NCBI GenBank assembly: GCA_964627665.1
Contig: CAZVKG010000003.1
Coordinates: 27,312-91,311 of the forward strand
From: UBA1351 sp964627665
GTDB lineage: Bacteria > Bacillota > Clostridia > Lachnospirales > Vallitaleaceae
Direction: 5' to 3'
DNA: 64,000 bases
A model generated the notes under the pieces. That model worked only from the letters and a program-made list of their open reading frames with translations, was not told the DNA's origin and ran no database searches. Positions 61,143 through 64,000 of the stretch are shown in pieces (position 1 is the stretch's first letter; every line of letters begins with the position of its first letter). Both the position numbers and the translations under genes were made by a program.

Positions 61143-61172
61143 GAAAGGTACCACCACATGATGATACCTTTC
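61143..61172 (-). other. Hairpin between the PplA-like gene and ndh2
   Basis: GAAAGGTA and TACCTTTC form an eight-bp stem with a 14-base loop. No T-run follows, so it is not an intrinsic terminator. It could stabilise the upstream message and set unequal expression of lipoprotein and dehydrogenase (inference). Confidence 0.4.
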
Positions 61173-61201
61173 AAGATTCCTAAAACAATATGTTCTAGTT
61201 A

Positions 61202-62122
61202 TTATTGTGCATCTGCTAATGCTTCTTCTACTAACGCATAGAAATCATTGACATGAATAGTTACACCTGCTACGACATCGACATGACCTTCATCATCAAT
61301 ATACTCGATTGCAGTAGGATCTTGTGTTAATAATAGATAATCTTCAATGATTGCCGCTTGCTCATGCCATTCTGAAATCGCTCCGGCTTTCTCAACCATT
61401 CCATAGTCACCACTTATTGAAGCTTCTTTTTTGTCTGCGCCTGTTTCATCAACAGCACTCCAATTCACTTCAACAATATGCCCAAATAATACTGTGATAT
61501 CTACAGTACCTTTCCAACCACTATCTGCAAATTCATCTTCTTCTGCATAGTAAGCACCATCTGTATAAGGACCTTTTTCTTGAGGACCGTTTGCCAATGC
61601 TTTTTCTGCTATTGCATAAAAATCGTTCACATGGATAGATACACCTGCTACGACATCAACATGACCTTCATCGTCTACATACTCAATATCTGTAACATCT
61701 TGTGTTTCTAATAAATAATTTTCGATGATTTCAGCTTGCTCATGCCACTCTGCAATAGCTCCTGCTTTTGCAACCATTCCGTAGTCACCATTTTCAGATG
61801 CCGTTTTCTTATCAGGACCCGCATTTTTATTAATTGCTGTCCAGTTAATGTCAACCATTTGTCCATCAGCTACTTCAATAATGATTGCACCTTTCCAGTT
61901 ATTGTCCTCCGGATAAGCTTCTTCTTCTGCATAGTAGAATCCATCTTCAAGGCTTCCTGTATCAGCAACATCCGTTGTTTCATCCATCGTATCATCAGCT
62001 GTATCGTTGCTATCTGTTGTTTGAGATGTATCTTCTGTATCTGTTGTATCATCTTGTCCACAACCTACAAATAAAGCAACAATCAATAACATTGTTAATA
62101 ATAACGCAATAATCTTTTTCAT
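61202..62122 (-). CDS. PplA-like lipoprotein with two tandem FMN-binding domains
   Basis: The 306-residue protein has a lipobox cysteine at C21 (LFVGC), then an acidic and threonine-rich linker (about 22-58), then two direct repeats (about 60-178 and 188-304). Each repeat has YYAEE, NGDYGMV or SGDYGMV, EWHEQA and a DVVAGV(S/T)IHVNDF segment. The expected flavinylation positions are S162 and T288, but the motif is AGVSIH/AGVTIH rather than the standard SGATxT. Listeria PplA is a flavinylated surface lipoprotein with the same two-domain plan. It is the first gene of the unit, behind its own consensus promoter and dyad operator. Confidence 0.87.
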   Translation of the reverse strand: MKKIIALLLTMLLIVALFVGCGQDDTTDTEDTSQTTDSNDTADDTMDETTDVADTGSLEDGFYYAEEEAYPEDNNWKGAIIIEVADGQMVDINWTAINKNAGPDKKTASENGDYGMVAKAGAIAEWHEQAEIIENYLLETQDVTDIEYVDDEGHVDVVAGVSIHVNDFYAIAEKALANGPQEKGPYTDGAYYAEEDEFADSGWKGTVDITVLFGHIVEVNWSAVDETGADKKEASISGDYGMVEKAGAISEWHEQAAIIEDYLLLTQDPTAIEYIDDEGHVDVVAGVTIHVNDFYALVEEALADAQ

Positions 62123-62176
62123 TTAACTACCTCCATAAATAATATACATTTATACAGACTCATGTCTGATAGAAGA

Positions 62177-62206
62177 ATTATATAATATTGACAAATAATT
62201 GTCAAT
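62177..62206 (-). promoter_or_regulatory. Promoter with central dyad upstream of the PplA-like gene
   Basis: On the minus strand a perfect TTGACA (complement of 62200-62205) and TATAAT (complement of 62177-62182) are 17 bp apart. The spacer and -35 lie in the dyad ATTGACAA-ATAA-TTGTCAAT (62187-62206), which is well placed for a repressor. It is not a recognised Rex or Fur site. Confidence 0.7.
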
Positions 62207-62242
62207 TTTTTGTTCATTTTGTTCATTTTGTTTTTAATGTCG

Positions 62243-62623
62243 TTATTTCAAACTTGCAATAGCCTCAATTTCAATCAACACATCTTTAGGTAACCTAGCC
62301 ACTTCAACTGCTGACCTTGCAGGATATGGTTCCTTAAAAAATGAAGCATATACATCGTTTACCTGATTAAAATGGTTCATATCCTTCAAATAAACAGTCA
62401 TTTTAACAACATTTTCCATTGTCAATCCAGCTTCGACAAGAATAGCTTGAATATTTTCTAACGATTGTTTTGTCTGATCTTCAACACCTTCAGCGATTTT
62501 TCCTGTTGTAGAATTAACAGGTATTTGACCTGACGTATAAATAAAATCACCAATTTGTATCGCCTGAGAATAAGGACCAATTGCCCCTGGTGCAGCTAAT
62601 GTCTTTATTGCTTTTTTCGTCAT
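62243..62623 (-). CDS. RidA family reactive-intermediate deaminase
   Basis: The 126-residue protein (ATG at 62623 behind GGAGGTGA) belongs to RidA/YjgF. It has the typical VYTSGQIP, ENIQAILVEAG and YPARSAVEVARLP (arginine of the active site). It hydrolyses reactive enamines/imines such as 2-aminoacrylate. It lies 58 bases downstream of the permease gene on the same strand, so the two may be one unit; a role in amino-acid catabolism fits. Confidence 0.93.
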   Translation of the reverse strand: MTKKAIKTLAAPGAIGPYSQAIQIGDFIYTSGQIPVNSTTGKIAEGVEDQTKQSLENIQAILVEAGLTMENVVKMTVYLKDMNHFNQVNDVYASFFKEPYPARSAVEVARLPKDVLIEIEAIASLK

Positions 62624-62681
62624 CTTGTCACCTCCATTCAAAATACATCATTCATAATTTCAATGTTAATACTATTATATC

Positions 62682-64000
62682 TTATTTGTTTTTATAAAAC
62701 AACAATCCGAACAGCAAAACACCAAGGGATATGAATAAATATATTCCAATGCTTGGATTTAGCAAGCCTCCATAAACAATCGTCATCGCTCCTAATATAG
62801 CTATAATAGGTTTAATTATACGTGAAAAGAAACCCAGATCTTGAAATTTACGTATCGCATATACATATAAAAAGATATAAATACCATAAACTAATACAAT
62901 CGGAATTTCATCTATTGCAATAAAACGGCCGAAAAGATTATTAAGACTCGCATACCATAAAAACAAATATGTAAAAGAAACGATTCCTGAAGCAAATGCA
63001 GCTCGTAAAGGCATTTGAAATTTTTGATTTACTTTTGCCAGCACTTTAGGCAAGGGACCTTGCCCCCTTATTGCAAGTGCGTATGGGCCACGAATATTTG
63101 CTAACACAAGTCCATTAAGGGTTCCCAAGCATGAAATAACTACAAATGCAGTTAATAATACCGCCGCAATCGGTCCAAACAAAATATTTGCCACCATAGT
63201 AACCGCTTCATCCCCTTGACTCATAATCTCTTCCGTAGGAAGCACACCCGCAATTCCTAAAAAATAGGTAATATATACTAGAAATACAATAATCGTACCA
63301 AAAGCCAACGCCCGGGGAAGGTTCTTTTTTGAATCCTTAATCTCATTGTTAATTGTGATTGCAACAATCCATCCTTCATAGGCAAACGCAGATGCTACAA
63401 CTGCCGAAGCAAGCGTGTTACTTTTACCTCGTACCGTGTATGAGGCTTCAATAAAGTTATCATAGGTCATGCCATGAATAATCCCATAGATAATACCGAC
63501 AATAGCAATAAGGAGTAAGGGAATCAGCTTAATAATCGTTGTCCCCACCTGCAAATCACCTGCTATTTTAGGCGCAATCGAATTTAAAATGTAGATCAAC
63601 AGTAAATACACAATCGAAATATACCAAACCATCATTGGGTTTGAGTCACCTAGCTTAAATAAAGTAACTGTATATCTTGCTGACACCCATGCTAAAATTG
63701 CTGTTAAAGGGGAAAAGTACAAAATCCAATTAAACCAACCTACTAAATATCCTGCTTTTTTCCCATAAGCAGCTTCTGAATAATCAACCACACCATTTGT
63801 TTTCTCAATGCGATGGGCATAATCAGCAAAAACTAAAGCACCAAATATCATGGCAACAGCTCCAAGTCCCCATGCGATGAGCCCTAAGATCAAATTTCCT
63901 TCAGTTAACATTAAAACATCATCCGCTTTAAAAAAGACTCCTGATCCAATAACAACACCGACAACCATTGCAACGGCTGTAAACAAACCATACTTTTTTT
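62682..64000 (-). CDS. APC-family amino acid permease (5' end cut by window)
   Basis: The frame is open to the right edge and continues beyond the TTG at 63986 (upstream codons read KKYGL), so the true start is outside the window. About 440 residues are visible, with 12 hydrophobic spans, the family start GLFTAVAMVVGVVIGSGVFFK, and FAYEGWIVAI. It is closest in pattern to LAT-type or serine/threonine exchangers. It is followed by ridA. Confidence 0.88.
   Translation of the reverse strand, partial: KKYGLFTAVAMVVGVVIGSGVFFKADDVLMLTEGNLILGLIAWGLGAVAMIFGALVFADYAHRIEKTNGVVDYSEAAYGKKAGYLVGWFNWILYFSPLTAILAWVSARYTVTLFKLGDSNPMMVWYISIVYLLLIYILNSIAPKIAGDLQVGTTIIKLIPLLLIAIVGIIYGIIHGMTYDNFIEASYTVRGKSNTLASAVVASAFAYEGWIVAITINNEIKDSKKNLPRALAFGTIIVFLVYITYFLGIAGVLPTEEIMSQGDEAVTMVANILFGPIAAVLLTAFVVISCLGTLNGLVLANIRGPYALAIRGQGPLPKVLAKVNQKFQMPLRAAFASGIVSFTYLFLWYASLNNLFGRFIAIDEIPIVLVYGIYIFLYVYAIRKFQDLGFFSRIIKPIIAILGAMTIVYGGLLNPSIGIYLFISLGVLLFGLLFYKNK

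Noticed and set aside
62187..62206. Rex redox-repressor site at the pplA-like promoter
   Set aside because: The arms read TTGACAA/TTGTCAA rather than the TTGTTAA or TTGTGAA type expected for Rex.
62187..62215. Plus-strand terminator (dyad followed by T-run)
   Set aside because: No plus-strand gene ends there; the dyad sits exactly in a minus-strand promoter and is better read as an operator.
63800..63986. TTG at 63986 as true start of the permease
   Set aside because: The frame stays open to the window edge and upstream codons (KKYGL) continue the family sequence, so the start is outside the window.
1..64000. CRISPR arrays, IS elements, prophage, tRNA or rRNA genes
   Set aside because: I saw no repeat-spacer arrays, transposases, integrases or cloverleaf sequences.

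Overview
The window looks like chromosomal DNA of a low-GC, anaerobic Firmicute in class Clostridia, probably near Lachnospirales. The evidence is AT-rich DNA with strong AGGAGG ribosome sites, consensus sigma-A promoters, T-box leaders before tRNA-synthetase operons, a class A RNase P RNA, a sufCBDSU operon, a GGGtGRT/NifU-like pair, a HgdC-type activase and Lachnospiraceae-like small membrane proteins. There are no phage genes, insertion sequences, CRISPR arrays or tRNAs. It is an ordinary core-genome stretch with a few unusual systems. Both edges cut genes: an EAL-CBS-GGDEF gene on the left and an amino-acid permease on the right.

Layout. 1-7.5 kb: c-di-GMP enzyme, secreted M14 carboxypeptidase, queA-lepB-membrane protein followed by rnpB, and an AraC regulator. 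7.6-11.4 kb: pheST behind a Phe T-box. 12.5-18.6 kb: gltBD with a strong promoter and an upstream palindrome. 18.6-25.7 kb: ferredoxin-like aldo/keto reductase, the NifU-like/GGGtGRT pair with a structured leader, a phosphatase, a cyclophilin, a TPR diguanylate cyclase and era. 25.7-33.2 kb: a giant double-ASKHA activase, a degenerate receiver with a zinc ribbon, a MocR regulator lacking its PLP lysine, and small membrane proteins including a 53-residue one. 33.3-41.4 kb: nucleoid-associated protein, DinB, rubredoxin-like and flavodoxin proteins, a four-module CoA-disulfide reductase/rhodanese/TusA/DsrE protein, DUF3810. 41.4-46.4 kb: suf operon with a Fur-type box. 46.5-51.2 kb: aldo/keto reductase-rseC-GDT1-amidase. 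51.3-54.7 kb: hisS-aspS behind a His T-box.

54.7-62.2 kb is the most interesting block. Transcribed in one direction are a lipoprotein with two FMN-binding domains (PplA-like), a type II NADH dehydrogenase with a DoxX-like membrane tail, a polyprenyl diphosphate synthase, a small FMN-binding lipoprotein, a CitA/CitB-like two-component system and a MenA/UbiA prenyltransferase. These match the core of the Listeria flavin-based extracellular electron transfer system (NADH to demethylmenaquinone to surface flavoprotein). Here the locus carries its own two-component system, and eetA, eetB and the flavin transferase are not in the window.

Regulation visible in sequence includes two matching MerR-type promoters (19-bp spacers with near-identical dyads) before the two aldo/keto reductase genes, which suggests a shared regulon. 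It also includes Fur-type boxes at suf and probably at the rubredoxin-like gene, and bidirectional terminators that contain the stop codons of converging genes.
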